From: Hymenopellis radicata
Taxonomy: Eukaryota; Basidiomycota; Agaricomycetes; Agaricales; Physalacriaceae
Assembly: GCA_015501595.1 (NCBI GenBank)
Contig: JADNRX010000068.1
Location: 62,001 to 126,000, forward strand
DNA length: 64,000 bases
Reading direction: 5' to 3'
Shown in pieces: positions 21,568 through 32,613 of the stretch (position 1 is its first letter; each line of letters begins with the position of its first letter). The translations under genes and the position numbers were made by a program. The notes under the pieces were generated by a model that saw only the letters and a program-made list of their open reading frames with translations, did no database searches and was not told the origin of the DNA.

Positions 21568-23369
21568 TTATTGGTCAAGTAATATACCACATTGATATAC
21601 AGCGCTTCGCCACAACTGTCTACGACTGTCCATATCCTGTCGGGAGTAAATATCAAGAGAAGAGAGATATTGGTCGAGAAGATTGACTTGTGCTGATGTA
21701 AAGGGAGATTCAGATGCCTCAACCTCGACATGAGAAAAGTGCTCTGGTCGGTGCATAAGAAAGGGATTCAAAGCATCATCAGAGTCAGCAAGATTGTTCT
21801 CTTGATGATGCGTGGAGACGCCACGATCCTCCATCTCCTCCCAGTCAACTCCATACCCATCCAACTCCTCAGAAGAAAGAATCTCATCCATTCCACGCAG
21901 TCCATTTTCCATCATACCAAATACGAAGAGTTCCTTTAGAGAGGCGGCAATGTGCTGACGTGGGAGTGAAAGAGTGTGTCCATTCCATGCTTCTGCCCAT
22001 AGAAGAGCATCTGCATTGATAGCGTCCAGAAAGAGATGGTGAAGTAGCCAAATATGAGCGGGAATATTCGCATTCAGGCCTTCACTTTGCTCGAGTTCTT
22101 GAAAGAAATACTTCCATTTCGCGCCGAACCCAAGAGTAACGTCTCGCCAAAGGCGTTCGATGCGTATGTTATGAATGCTTCTGCACAGAATGTGAGTATC
22201 AAGACGCACAATGCAAAGAGTCACTCGTACTTTCCCCACAGATATGAACCTCGGTTGAGTCCTTTCAGCGTCTCCATAAACTCGGCAACCAGGAGATTTT
22301 CAGTGCCATGGTCTCCCCGACACCGACTCGGGTACCCGTGAACGTCGGTTGCGTGTACTAAAAGGTCAAGGACAGTAGACGCGTAATTGTTGTTGCTAGC
22401 CTTGATTCCGGTAACCATACGCGAGTAGCCATCGATAAATGCGTGTATGACAATCTTATACTTGATTAGGCCTGCGAAATATGAGTAGTTGAACATTGGA
22501 AGAAACTTGTCAATTCATACCATGCTGGCCGTCATGATGCCAAAGTGAGTTGGGCCCCGGAACTGTATAGATTCGTCGTGTAATCCGACGAACACCGAAA
22601 GACTGCGTGGGAAGTCCTACAACGTGATTGTATGAAGCTTCGACTCGAGATCGTGGAATGTGCAGGCCCATAAACTTCAGTCGTCCATGAATCAAACGAC
22701 GACCAAATGATGGGAAAGATTCCATGATGCTCCGCATAACAGTATCAAGGTCGTCGTTGGATATGTCGGAGACGGCGCCGGTAGATGATTGATACATCCG
22801 AATAACAGCACCTTCATCCGTCTCGTAGTCAATATAAACAGGCTGCCCCGGCTCAACAAGTCCTTCCTCCAAGGCCCTACGACGAATGGTGCGAGGGTGA
22901 CATTGAAACAGTTCAGCTAGCGTCCTTGTGCGATGGAAATTGACAGCAAGTGCTAGAAGACCCGGATCAATCTCTCTACGAGGACGACCAGGACCACGCC
23001 TTTCTGCAGTTTCAAGTGGTGGGGTAGGTGGTGAATTAGGAAAGGGAAAGGGAGCATCTGCAGGATCGGTCGAGAGATTTCGCGCCTCGTCGAGAGATGC
23101 AATCATGAGCAATACGCTATTGACAATGATATCAAGTTCTTGTTCATCAAACTGGCGAGCATGCTTTTCTCTTCACCGTTACTACTAGCATTGGCAGATT
23201 TTAAGCAAGCTCTTACCTGTTGGACTCGTTGAAGAAAAGCAATACATGATCTGGAGACGTCTTGCAACTGCTGAGCATTGCCAGACTGAGTACGAAGGGT
23301 GATAGAGACAGTTGTTCCAAGCTCCGTATAAGCGCGTCGAAAGTTGTTGACAATATTGAGTACTGACAT
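21568..23369 (-). CDS. rve/DDE integrase (transposase-related), apparently intact
   Basis: Four exons join by GT-AG introns. MSVLNIVNNFRRAYTELG leads to an HTH-like region (GRPRREIDPGLLALAVNFH, LAELFQCHPRTIRRRALEEG, about 22990-22860). The catalytic core then reads LWHHDGQH (first Asp, about 22545), IHAFIDGYSRMVTGI, PSRCRGDHGTENLLVAEF (second Asp, about 22330) and HNIRIERLWRDVTLGFG (Glu, about 22165). The C-terminal part is alpha-helical and acidic. It has no zinc finger or chromodomain. This rve family (integrase core domain) is scattered through mushroom genomes. I see no terminal repeats that define its element. A decayed relative lies at 9110-9439. Confidence 0.8.
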
Positions 23370-23455
23370 GATGGTCCAGGTAGAGGCGCGAAATTTTGTG
23401 ACACGTGTCAGTCACGAGCCGGTCACGAGGCCCCTGGGGCCTGTGTTGCATATAC

Positions 23456-23771
23456 CAAGTTCATCTTTCCGGAGCTCACATTGATCCTTCTGGAGCTCAT
23501 GTTCATCTTTCCAGTGGTCAAGTTCATCTGTCTAGTGGTCAAGTTCATCTTTCCGGCGGTCAAGTTCATCTGTCCGGCAGTCAAGTTCATCTGTCCGGCG
23601 GTCAAGTTCATCTGTCCGGCGGTCAAGTTCATCTGTCCGGCCTCCACGATCATCCGTCCGGAGGTCAAGTCCATCTTCTCGGCGCTCATATTCATCTTCT
23701 CGGCGCTCATATTCATCTCTCCGGCGCTCATATTCATCTCTCCGGCGCTCAAGGCCATCTCTCCGGCGTTA
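23456..23771. repeat. 21-bp minisatellite, about 15 units
   Basis: Units close to GTCAAGTTCATCTGTCCGGCG run in tandem, with a GGCGCTCATATTCATCTCTCC variant at the right end. All units are 21 bp, so frames on both strands stay open: AGQMNLT heptads on the minus strand and VHLSGGQ on the plus. No start or gene context supports translation. The array sits between the integrase start and the truncated chorismate mutase. Confidence 0.9.
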
Positions 23772-23850
23772 CAAGGTCGTGTCCAGCAGGGCGGTTGATA
23801 CTATGTTTACATTGAACAGTCAAGGTACACAGTCCATTAATTTGTCCAGT

Positions 23851-24418
23851 GGGGCGCCTTTTAGCAAACGCGTACACTACGGCACGTCAGCTGTTCTACT
23901 ATGTTCCTTTCATGCTTATTCACATCCCGTCCCGCAGGCAAATTCGTGTCCGAAGGTAAATTCCTTGAGAACCCAGCTGCCTTCATACCCCATATTCAAA
24001 ATCCCCAATAGGTATAGTCTCGATTTCCAAACTCTAAACGAGGAGGAAGATAATCGTTCCTCCTTAGTATAGACAATAGGTAGGCCTTGGAGGATCTCAT
24101 CACGAAGCCCGAGGTAGAGCGCAGGCTCTTGATGCGACTAGCCAAGAAAGCTGCGACATACGCTCAAGATTTTCCTTCTGACGGTACCCAAGTACTTACC
24201 CGCCAACGACGGAAAGATCAATGGATAAATGTTGATGGTGTCGTAGATCTCTACGAGAGCTATATCATCCCTCTCACCAAAGAGGTTGAGGTAAGCTATT
24301 CTCGTTGAATTCTTATGGCGTGCTCACTCACCCATCGTCAGGTGGATTACCTTCTTCAGAGGCTGAACGGCCTAAAAGAGGAGGAAATCGAAGCGCTGTC
24401 TAAGCGAAACTTGGATTG
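23851..24418 (+). pseudogene. Chorismate mutase (ARO7-type), C-terminal half
   Basis: Exon pieces read SKRVHYG, then GKFVSEGKFLENPAAFIPHI (about 23939-24000), EDLITKPEVERRLLMRLAKK (from 24087), VDLYESYIIPLTKEVEV (to about 24290), and, after an intron, DYLLQRLNGLKEEEIEALS to the stop at 24416-24418. This is the C-terminal half of the AroQ-type mutase that converts chorismate to prephenate for Phe/Tyr synthesis. The GKFV block and the final helix are present. The N-terminal half is absent, with the 21-bp minisatellite close upstream. I infer a 5'-truncated copy. Confidence 0.72.
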
Positions 24419-24715
24419 ATATGTCCTGTAAACAAGATGTAGTGCTAGCTGAAGTTTGCGAACGACTAGCGTAAGTGTCAGCGAAGGTAAGAGACGCGCT
24501 CTTGCTGAAGTTGAGCTCGAGACTCCGCGTCCATATTCCCTGATCCCAGGCTGCACTCGATCTTCTCAGTTTTTGCTTCCTCTGTTCAACAATGAACATG
24601 GCTGGTAGCCTGTCTTGCATCTTGAGCCTACAGGAGACGGTCATTTGCAATGGAACATCGGCTGCAACGAACGGGATCAAGAGGACATTGGGCAGTAGAC
24701 CATTCGTGTCGCAAG

Positions 24716-24860
24716 TCTAGATTACCTTCAAAGGCTGAACAGACAAAGAAAAGGGAGATCATAGCGCTGTCCAAGCGAAAACTCATCATAGTAGTACGCA
24801 ATAGGCTGTAAAAATGGAACGATGTGTACTGTAAACAAAAAAAAGTCGTAGTAGGTAAAA
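24716..24860 (+). repeat. Degenerate duplicate of the chorismate mutase 3' end
   Basis: AGATTACCTTCAAAGGCTGA onward, including ATAGCGCTGTCCAAGCGAAA and GTGTACTGTAAACAA, aligns with 24343-24460 (GGATTACCTTCTTCAGAGGC, GAAGCGCTGTCTAAGCGAAA, TGTCCTGTAAACAA). It includes both the last coding exon and the 3' flank, with many differences. The rest of 24419-25040 holds no gene I can see. Confidence 0.65.
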
Positions 24861-25040
24861 CACTGTGAGACTTGACTCCGTCGTCGTAAAAAAGAATAAC
24901 CAGGCAGCACAACATGAACGTGTGGGTAAACGGGTATGGGTTAATAAAGTTAAGCAAGAAAAAAAACAGGTAGATCAAAGAAAATCACAATCCCAGCTCT
25001 AGAGAACTCACAGTAAGTCAACATGAACTGCTCCGCTCAA

Positions 25041-27169
25041 TCAATCATCCAACATACCCTCCATTAGTTTGGTCCTCTCGTCTTCCGTGATTTGGCGCGT
25101 CGCACGTCGAGCGAGAAGCTTCTCCGTCCTGTACTTTTCGTACAAAACTTCCTTGGTGTGAGTTTTCAGAACCTACATATCACTCGTCGTCAGCACGGCC
25201 CAACCGACAAAGCGAACACGGCACCTTCAAATGTGTAGACAAAACAGTAGTCCTCAGAGCCGAGAAATCGCAATGCGCAGGGTCCAGGACATCGACAGTT
25301 CCCCACCTAAACTTGCGCACAAACACGCCCTTCAGATCCTCTGGCGGTCCCTGCAGAAACACCATAGTATTACGCCCGCTATGGACAGACGCAGGCGTCT
25401 GGGGGACCGCTGCCGAGTCGATAGACGGCGCATCTCCGTCCTCGGACGCCGGCGCAGGCGACGACGGCGCCGTGTTCAGCGCCTCATGGTCCGACACATG
25501 ATGTCGATGCCGACCTGGCGTGGGCGCGATGAGCGCAAAGGGCATGATTGCCGTCAAGTCCGTCTTGGCCACGAGGTGCGCAGAGAACCGCACATTCGCG
25601 ATGCTCTCCCTGTCGTTCATATCAGGAGATATCGGTCGGCGATCGTCGTCGGCTGCGACAGAGAGATCGCGACGCGAACGCGACCTGGAGAGATTACGTC
25701 CGCCGTTATTATGACGCGACGGACGCAGCTTGATGACAGGTCGCGACTTGCGTTCCTCGCCTTCGTCTGCTTCTTCTCCTTCTTCTTCTTCCCCTCCTCG
25801 TCCTCGCTTTCCTCAGAAACGTGACCGTTGCCGTTCCCGTTGGGCTCGGTCGCTATCTTGAAATGAGTCCTGCGCGGAGTCTCTGCCGTGTCCTTCCTCC
25901 TCCGGGGAGGAGAAAAGACGCCAAAGTCCAGACCAGCTTCGGCCAAGCCAGTCCTGACAGCCTCCTTCACAGCAGTCAGCTTGTCGTCGGTGAGAGAATC
26001 GGCGTGCGCGATAACGGGGAGGATATTTGACCGAGCCGAGAGCCGCTTGATCACCCGGAGTTCAGCGGGCGACATTGTCAACGGGACATTCGCAGAGTCT
26101 TCTGCGTCAGAGTCGACAGATGATGTGTCTGGGACCAAGTCGGGGGATTGCGGTTGCTGACAGTAGTCTCCGAGCGCGTCTTGGGTGGCACAGACGACTG
26201 TGCGCGTCGGTCGGCGGCAGTCATGATTGACGAGGGATCAATCATGTAGATGCATCTTACACCCTGTTTAGCCGAAACTAACAGGACACTGAGGGAAAAA
26301 AACTCACAAATGAATGTGCTGGTCCCCTTTGCTCTTCCGAATAACCTTGGATTCCTGAAAGGGGATACATAAATTAGGAATGATAGAGAGCTGACAGCGA
26401 CGTACTTCGCTCATCGTGTCGGAATACTTGGCATCGACGTATTTCAGGATGCCGGTGACCTGGCGCTCCAGCTTGAGCTCTCTGCCCTCCAGAAAATCCA
26501 GCCCGGGGGTGTCAATGACGGAAAACATAACCCGGTCGAAGCGCGACTCGCATATCTCGACCGTCGCCGTCTGAATCGCCTGCGTCGCCTTGGGCGAGCC
26601 TCTTAGGAACTGCGACACCGCGGCCCGCTGGTCGCCGTGGCGGCAGGCGAGACGTCGGCCGTTTCCAGAAGCAGGCGAAGCAGCGACGTCTTGCCCGTGC
26701 CTTGGCCACCGACAACCTTTCATAATCGGCGCGTTGACGTAAAAAAAAAGAGAAACAGAGCTCGGGATCGACGCACCATCAGGTTGAACGTCGGAGGCAG
26801 CCGCGCGCGCCGCTGGCTGTACTTGCTCGCGGGCACCGGCGCGGGGTGCTTCCAGCTCTCGAACGCGGACGGCGGGCTGGACATGTACATGGACGATATG
26901 CTGCCGCCCTCGGTCGCGGACTTTCCTGCAAGCCGAAATGGTTTATGGAATGATATGGGGCTTTGGGGGTCCATCCCAGAGAAAGAAGTTTTGGCCGCAC
27001 CTTTTGGAGACGAGGTTGCTGTGGGCTCATCAGAGTCCCGTATGCTGTTGAGGTCAACCAAGTTCTCCGGCCATGGGATGCCTTGGCTGTTTAGTTCGGG
27101 GAGGGAGGGGCGGCCGCGGATTGTGGGCTCTTCAGCCGGCCTTGTTGGTTTTCGTCGGAAGGAGAACAT
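25041..27169 (-). CDS. Septin-like GTPase A
   Basis: Start 27169 (MFSFRRKPTRPAEEP). A Pro/Ser-rich N-terminal region with PENLVDLNSIRDSDEP precedes an intron (about 26778-26714) and the P-loop VVGGQGTGKTSLLRLLLETA. G3 is VIDTPGLDFLEGREL (about 26515). The G4 motif reads AHAD instead of the usual AKAD (about 26010). The septin-unique region contains FRWGTVDVLDPAHCDF, and the last exon ends KTHTKEVLYEKYRTEKLL and DERTKLMEGMLDD with stop at 25041. Septins form membrane-associated filaments at septa; this is a divergent member. One base appears missing after the P-loop exon near 26620. The Lys-to-His change in G4 would weaken guanine recognition. Confidence 0.72.
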
Positions 27170-27660
27170 TGTACAAGTGGGTGATAAAGGAACAAGAAAG
27201 CGGACAGGAAGGGATGGAGGAAATGGTTAAAGGAGAGGATGACGCTCGGGAGTACTTGACTCTGGTCGAGGTGGCGCTTTCAAGTCCACTGGTCAAAGTG
27301 ACTTCACAAGTTGAAAGAAAGGTTTGACAAAGGTCCAGGGCCGCACGGCGACCGATCGGCACCAGCCACACAACAACATTCTCACAGTATCAGAACACCA
27401 AAATTGGAATATACTTAGGAGTACACTCTCTCTTGAAACAACCTCTGCGATCGAAATACACGAAGCGATATCATTACTATCCAAAAACCAGTATAAATTC
27501 CTTTTACACGAAATCAAAATACAGCTGTACAGTCCCATGCACGAGGTCATGACTGCTTAAACGTCCGACCTACCCTAAAAAAACACAACAGAACGAGAGA
27601 GAAGCGAGATATAATCTACAAGGTGAGTAGTTTGAACGCGAACGAGGGAGTGTTAGGGTA
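27170..27660. other. Intergenic region
   Basis: This lies upstream of septin A and downstream of the double-Zn2Cys6 gene, both on the minus strand. I see no coding signal. It presumably contains the septin A promoter and the neighbour's 3' end. Confidence 0.5.
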
Positions 27661-28777
27661 TCAGCCCTCCATTCGCATTTTCTTTGGTGGCCGCATGTCA
27701 GAATGCTCTATGGACCTCTTGGTATCTTGTTCGTCCTCGGCACGAAGAAGGTACGCATCATCTCCTTCGTTTCCGCTTAGGGGGGTCGGAACCATTCGAG
27801 ATGAAGGAGGAGACGGTGGAGAAGGTCGCAAAGAATTTGGCGGCCGCTTCCCAGGTTTCTTGAGAGCGTCAGCCCCAAGGCCGCCACCGTTGCGATCGTT
27901 AACATAGTTGCAAGCTAGACTTCGCCGCACGCAACTCGAACATGCAGGATGTCCACCATCACATTTCGTTTTACGAGCTGTCAAAGATAATCAGTAACAA
28001 AGATCAGATCGAAGACACCAGTTCGTACCTCGACAGAAATTGCAAGCAACGACTTTCGGACCAGATGTGGAAGGTTGACGATTCCTACCAGGTGCCGTCT
28101 GGGCACGTTTACGTTGGATAACGGTATTAGGATCAACGACAGGCCGAATCGGCGGTAGTGGAGGGGCAGACATAGGAAGAGGTGTCCCGGGTGATCTGTC
28201 AGGTAGTGACAACGTCGCTATATGAGGTAGCTCATTATCTGGGAAGAAACGAGAATGGGAGTGTCCAGACGAAGATGTCGAAGGATCCGTTGAGAGTCCC
28301 ATGGGCATCGGTGTCATCCGACCAGCATTCGAAGTTCGCCGGGATATCGACATGGAAGGGGCCTCGGATACGGGTGTAGTGTTGGGCTCCTCGTCCCCAC
28401 TATCACTTGCACTGTCATCCCGATGAGTTCGAACGCCGCCACGACGTTTGCTCTGAGGCATGTAGTCACATGGATTTTGACGCTTCACGCATTGGCTGCA
28501 GGCCGGACGACCACCATCACACTTGAGCTTCCGCGCTAATAAAGAGGTGATGTTAAAAATCTCGTAACTGTATAATCGATCCTGCAACTCACATCGACAA
28601 AAGTTGCATGCGACGGTTATCTTTTTGGTACGTTGTTTCGCTTCTAATGTGATCAATTACATGATTGGACAATGGTAAATCTCACGTACTGGTTAAACCC
28701 TTTGTGGACGCACTGACAGAGATGTCAGACATTGGTCGAGAAAGGGAAACGGAACGTATGTCCCTTCCCGCGGACAT
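27661..28777 (-). CDS. Zn2Cys6 regulator with two zinc-cluster domains
   Basis: Two fungal binuclear zinc clusters lie in one protein. The first reads VACNFCR, intron, then KLKCDGGRPACSQCVKRQNP with CDYMP (about 28610-28460). The second reads VVACNFCR, intron, then KTKCDGGHPACSSCVRRSLA with CNYV (about 28050-27900). In both, the intron falls right after CNFCR. A Ser/Pro-rich linker joins them, and the C-terminus is basic (PPKKMRMEG). Such clusters bind CGG-type DNA sites. An in-frame TAA sits just before the exon carrying the first CNFC, so an upstream exon is required. MSAGRDIRSVSLS (start 28777) is the nearest Met, joined by an intron with donor GTACGTGAG. That exon is also in frame with septin B. 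Confidence 0.72.
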
Positions 28778-30288
28778 TTCACGAGAGACAGGTATTGATG
28801 GATTTCGGCTGATTGAAGAATGAGGACCGGCTGTATCTATGGCTAGCACGGGTCGCGAAGATAAACCGCCTGGATGAGGGATGCCTTGAGGATGTGCAGA
28901 GGCCGAATGGCGCGGCGGGTGTTGATCAGCATAGTCCTGCTGGAATCTAATGAATAGATAGTCCCGTGTGTATGTCTGGAGGGTCTAAAAAGGCAAAGGA
29001 AAGGCTATGAGTCGAGATCTCAGGGCAGGCAGGTACACAACGCATACATTCATGTGGTGAAAGACGGCATTCCGGAGAGGAAGGAAGTCACAGTGGGCAG
29101 GGTCTAAGACATCCAGAAAACCCCACCGATATGAACGAATGTAAGTTCCGGGGGAGAGTTTAGAAAGAGGGGAAGAATACGAGGGAGAGTACTGGCTCAT
29201 TAGTTGCTGCCGGGATGGTGCTGGCCTGGGGACACCATCACTGTGTGAGTATAAATCGGGGGATATAAGGGCGTATGGTAATTTCAATGTGGGTGATATG
29301 GGGGAAGTGGGAGGAGAATTCACGGTGGACGATGTTCCGTTGCGATAGCCGTTTGCAGGGTCGCCGTTCTGGCGGTAGACGGACACAGACTCATCAAAGA
29401 TTCCGAATCCAATCCCGGCTTCGGCAAGGTCCCGACGAATAGCGAGCTTGACAGCGGAAAGCCTGTCGTTGGAGAGAGTGTCGGCTTTGGCGATGACGGG
29501 GAGGACGTTGCATCGCATGGACAGACGGCGGATTGTTGTAACATCGTCGTTGGGTACAGTCGGACGATAGTAGAGGGTACTCGGAGGTTCCAAAATGACA
29601 GGCTCCTGAGCAGTCTGGGAGAAGCTGTTGCCACGGACACGGGGAAGAGGAAGGGTGGGCGGAGGGGAAGGATGTGAGGGTACGATTTGTTCGGGGTCAA
29701 GAAAGTAGAGACACCTAGATGTGTGGCGTTAAGCGCGTGTCGGGACGGAATGCAGCGGACCAACTTACAGATGAACGTAACCGTCACCGGTCTTCATCCG
29801 GGGCTGCAGGCATCGTCAGTAAGCGGCTATAGGACGCGAGGAAGGCTGGGGCTCACGTCATCCACGCTCTCCAGAAAGCGCGACTCGACGAGGTGCATGG
29901 TATCGGCCACGAGCCTGTCTGCCGCCCGTTCATCTGCAAAGTCGAGGGTCGGTGTGTCTATAAGGTTCAGTCCGAAGCGGCGATGGAGGCCAGTGCCATC
30001 GAGGTCGACGTCTACGTCAATGGATGCGGTGCGGATATGGGTGGTATGGCCGCTAGACCCCTGAACAAACTTGGCAACGGAGGCGACGTCGTCTGGCGTT
30101 GCCGACGTCGAGACGGCGCTGGTGTCGAGCAAAAGGCGGAGGAAGGATGTTTTGCCTGATCCGAGGCGACGGACATTATTAGCGGGCGCATTCAAGGAAA
30201 GCGGGGTAATAAGGCACTCACCTCCGCGGCACCCAGCGACGAGCAGCGTGAACTGCGACGGCGCACTCTCTGTGCAGTCGGTGCGCAT
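28686..30288 (-). CDS. Septin-like GTPase B
   Basis: Putative start MRTDCTESAPSQFTLLVAG at 30288. The P-loop region (AGCRG ... GKTSFLRLLLDT) is interrupted by an intron whose exact acceptor I cannot fix. G3 is LNLIDTPTLDF (about 29925), then DGYVHL and LYFLDPEQIVPSHP, G4 PVIAKADTLSNDRL (about 29490; canonical AKAD), and YRWGFLDVLDPAHCDFLPLR (about 29110). The next exon (TYTRDYLFIRF, from about 28965) aligns with THTKEVLYEKY of septin A at the same intron position. The frame then stays open to a TGA at 28686-28688 unless the GTACGTGAG donor is used. It is a diverged tandem relative of septin A. Confidence 0.68.
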
Positions 30289-30962
30289 TTAGCTCTGGTG
30301 ATAGTAGAACGGAAAACCGCGTACCGGGCGCATCAAGTCCAGATCCGACATGGACATGGCTGCTGCCGACCTTGTATCCCCGCGAGTATCCCGCTCGCTC
30401 GTCGTCGTCGTCGTGTCGTGAGCGGTGGTCGGAGATCATAAGCAGCGGTCCTCAACGAGCTCGACGGCGTCGGCGAGTCAATCTCAGAAAGAGGTCACCC
30501 GCAACACCCTGGCGAGCGCGGTGATTTTGAAAACTCTGATCAAGAGCTAATTCCCACCGAACCAATCGGAGCAAAACAAGGTTCAAATTATCGCGGATGC
30601 CCTTCTGCTATTTCTCCTGCTCGAGGAGGCTACACTACATTATGGTACTTGTTAACACTATACGAATATAACAACACGGACTCGATGAAATTGTAAGCTT
30701 TAGAATACGCGAAAATCCAAATTCGGGGGTGACAGAAATCGTGGGAGCCGTAGATATGCGTCCGGAGTGCGCACATAAAAGGCTAAGAAAAGAGCGGATG
30801 GCAACGGGTACGTAAAAAAGAATCTGGGAGGATCTGTCATATGTGGGCAGGGGGAGATGATTGTGGGGAAGCATTAAAATGGTCCAGAACAGAACAGAGC
30901 AGCAGCGGATGTCTTGCACAATATCCGCGAAACATCAAGGCCTGTCCGACCGACCCACCGAC
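30289..30962. other. Intergenic region
   Basis: This is the 5' region of septin B and 3' region of the next Zn2Cys6 gene. A frame upstream of 30288 (RPVRGFPFYYHQ) is open up to a TAG just before the chosen start, so part of it may be coding if a base is missing. Nothing else is visible. Confidence 0.4.
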
Positions 30963-32613
30963 CTACTGTTCTTTCTTTGGTGACTTTTCTCGCGGGGACG
31001 GGCTCTGTCTTGCACTCCGACGACTTGCGCGACCGCGTGGCGTCACGGTAATATCTGTTTCATTATCATCAAGGTACCGAGATGACGTTGGCTGCCTGTC
31101 CGACTGGGGCGAGGGTGTAGGCTCCGAAGGTGTGGTCGACGGATATGGCTCGGCTCGACGAGGATCAACGTCGCTGCGAGTCAAAGAGGTAGAAGCGCCT
31201 CGCTGGGATGAAGAAGCTCGTGTATCTTGAGGCGTCGTCGACGACCCCTCTCCAGCCTTCTTTTTCTTCTGCTTGCCTTTGCCCCGACGCTTGGGCTCCG
31301 CCGCGTAGACGCATTCGTTGCCTGGATTACGCGCTATACAATTGTAGCACTTTGGTCTATTGGCATCACAGCGAAGTTTCCGATCTGCACGACCCATTTT
31401 GAGCACTAGTCTACTCGCTAGAAGAAGATCAATACTTACTGCGGCAGAAGTCACAAGCAATAGTAACCTTCTGGATCCTGGGAGTCTTCGTTGGCCTCGC
31501 CGTTTTTGGATCTTGAAGATCCCCAGTTCGCTTCTTTCCTTTTGCTCTTGATGATCCAGCTGGTTTGTATTCTCCGTCCCGGTCATCGTCTTCGGGCGAT
31601 GTCAGACGTTCTTCGTACCAACGCTCAGGTTGTTGTTCCCGAGCTACCCAACTTGCAGGAGGAGGAGGATTGGGAGGAGACGTCAAGGCAGGAAGTCTTG
31701 GAAACATGGTCTGTTCTTCTCTCCGGTACGCCGTCTGATCGTCTCTGCGGGAATACATGGTCTGCTCGTCCCTCCGAAGATACGTCTGTTCGTCCCTCCG
31801 CGTATAATCGTCTCTTATGTGGCCGTATGAACCGCTGGGTCTTTCTGGTATGCCTGGGCCGACGTGTGGAGGATATCTCACGTTGTAAGTAGGCTCTGTG
31901 AATATAGAGTAAGGCCGCGAAATGGAAACTCCTTTATTACAAAGCGACGTACGCTGGGATGTCGAGGGCATTGGAGCTGGTGGTAGGTAACTTCTGCGGT
32001 CGAGTGGCTCTCTTGAATGGGACATGACGGGAGGAATCTGTTCGTATAGATTGTCGTATGAGCGGGATGGCCCAGCGTGACCAAGATAACCTGGATGTTG
32101 CTGTTGCTGCTGCTGGATACTGCCCCTTGGGGGATCGGCGGGGTATGACCATGATGGCGGACCTGTATCTGGTTCGCGCCAGGTATTATGCTGTGGCGCA
32201 TAGTGAGGCTCTCCCTGAGGTGGCAGATAATTTGTGTTAGGAGCAGCTCGCGGATGGTAATCCGTGCGCATGGAACCATGGTGAATGGAAGAAGTGCCCG
32301 GGATGCGGTGGCGCAAGCCTGGATCTAATTCTGGTAGGAGGGACTGTGGCGGCAATGGATCGTAGCCCTCGTACGACTGGGACGCGCGTCTGCGGTCTAA
32401 TTGGTACAAAGGAGGTGTCATGGCAGGCCGGGTAGACAGCGGCAGAGTGAGAGGCGACGGCGGGCGGTCCTGTTCCTGCTCGTCGTCGTCGCCGGCCTCT
32501 GGGACGATGGTGGTTCTGGTCGAGCTATTTCTGGTGGTCGAGCTGAGGAGAAGGGGCTGGAGGCTGACAGGCAACGAGCTCTTTGGGGGCTGCTCGTTGT
32601 CGCGCCTATCCAT
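30963..32613 (-). CDS. Zn2Cys6 transcription factor with a long disordered N-terminus
   Basis: Start 32613 (MDRRDNEQPPKSS). About 380 residues of Pro/Ser/Tyr/Gln-rich sequence, with a short QQQQQQ run and a four-fold RRDEQTxY-like repeat (about 31810-31730), precede a basic patch and the cluster VTIACDFCR. An intron follows (donor about 31440, acceptor about 31402), then RKLRCDANRPKCYNCIARNP with ECVY. The six cysteines are spaced as in Gal4-type clusters. The C-terminal tail is Lys/Ser/Thr-rich (GKGKQKKKKAGEGSS) and ends SPREKSPKKEQ at 30963. The cluster lies near the C-terminus, the reverse of the common layout. The intron position matches that in the neighbouring double-cluster gene. Confidence 0.85.

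Noticed and set aside
23405..23815. Heptad-repeat protein from the minisatellite
   Set aside because: Open on both strands because units are 21 bp; no start, intron or homology supports a gene.
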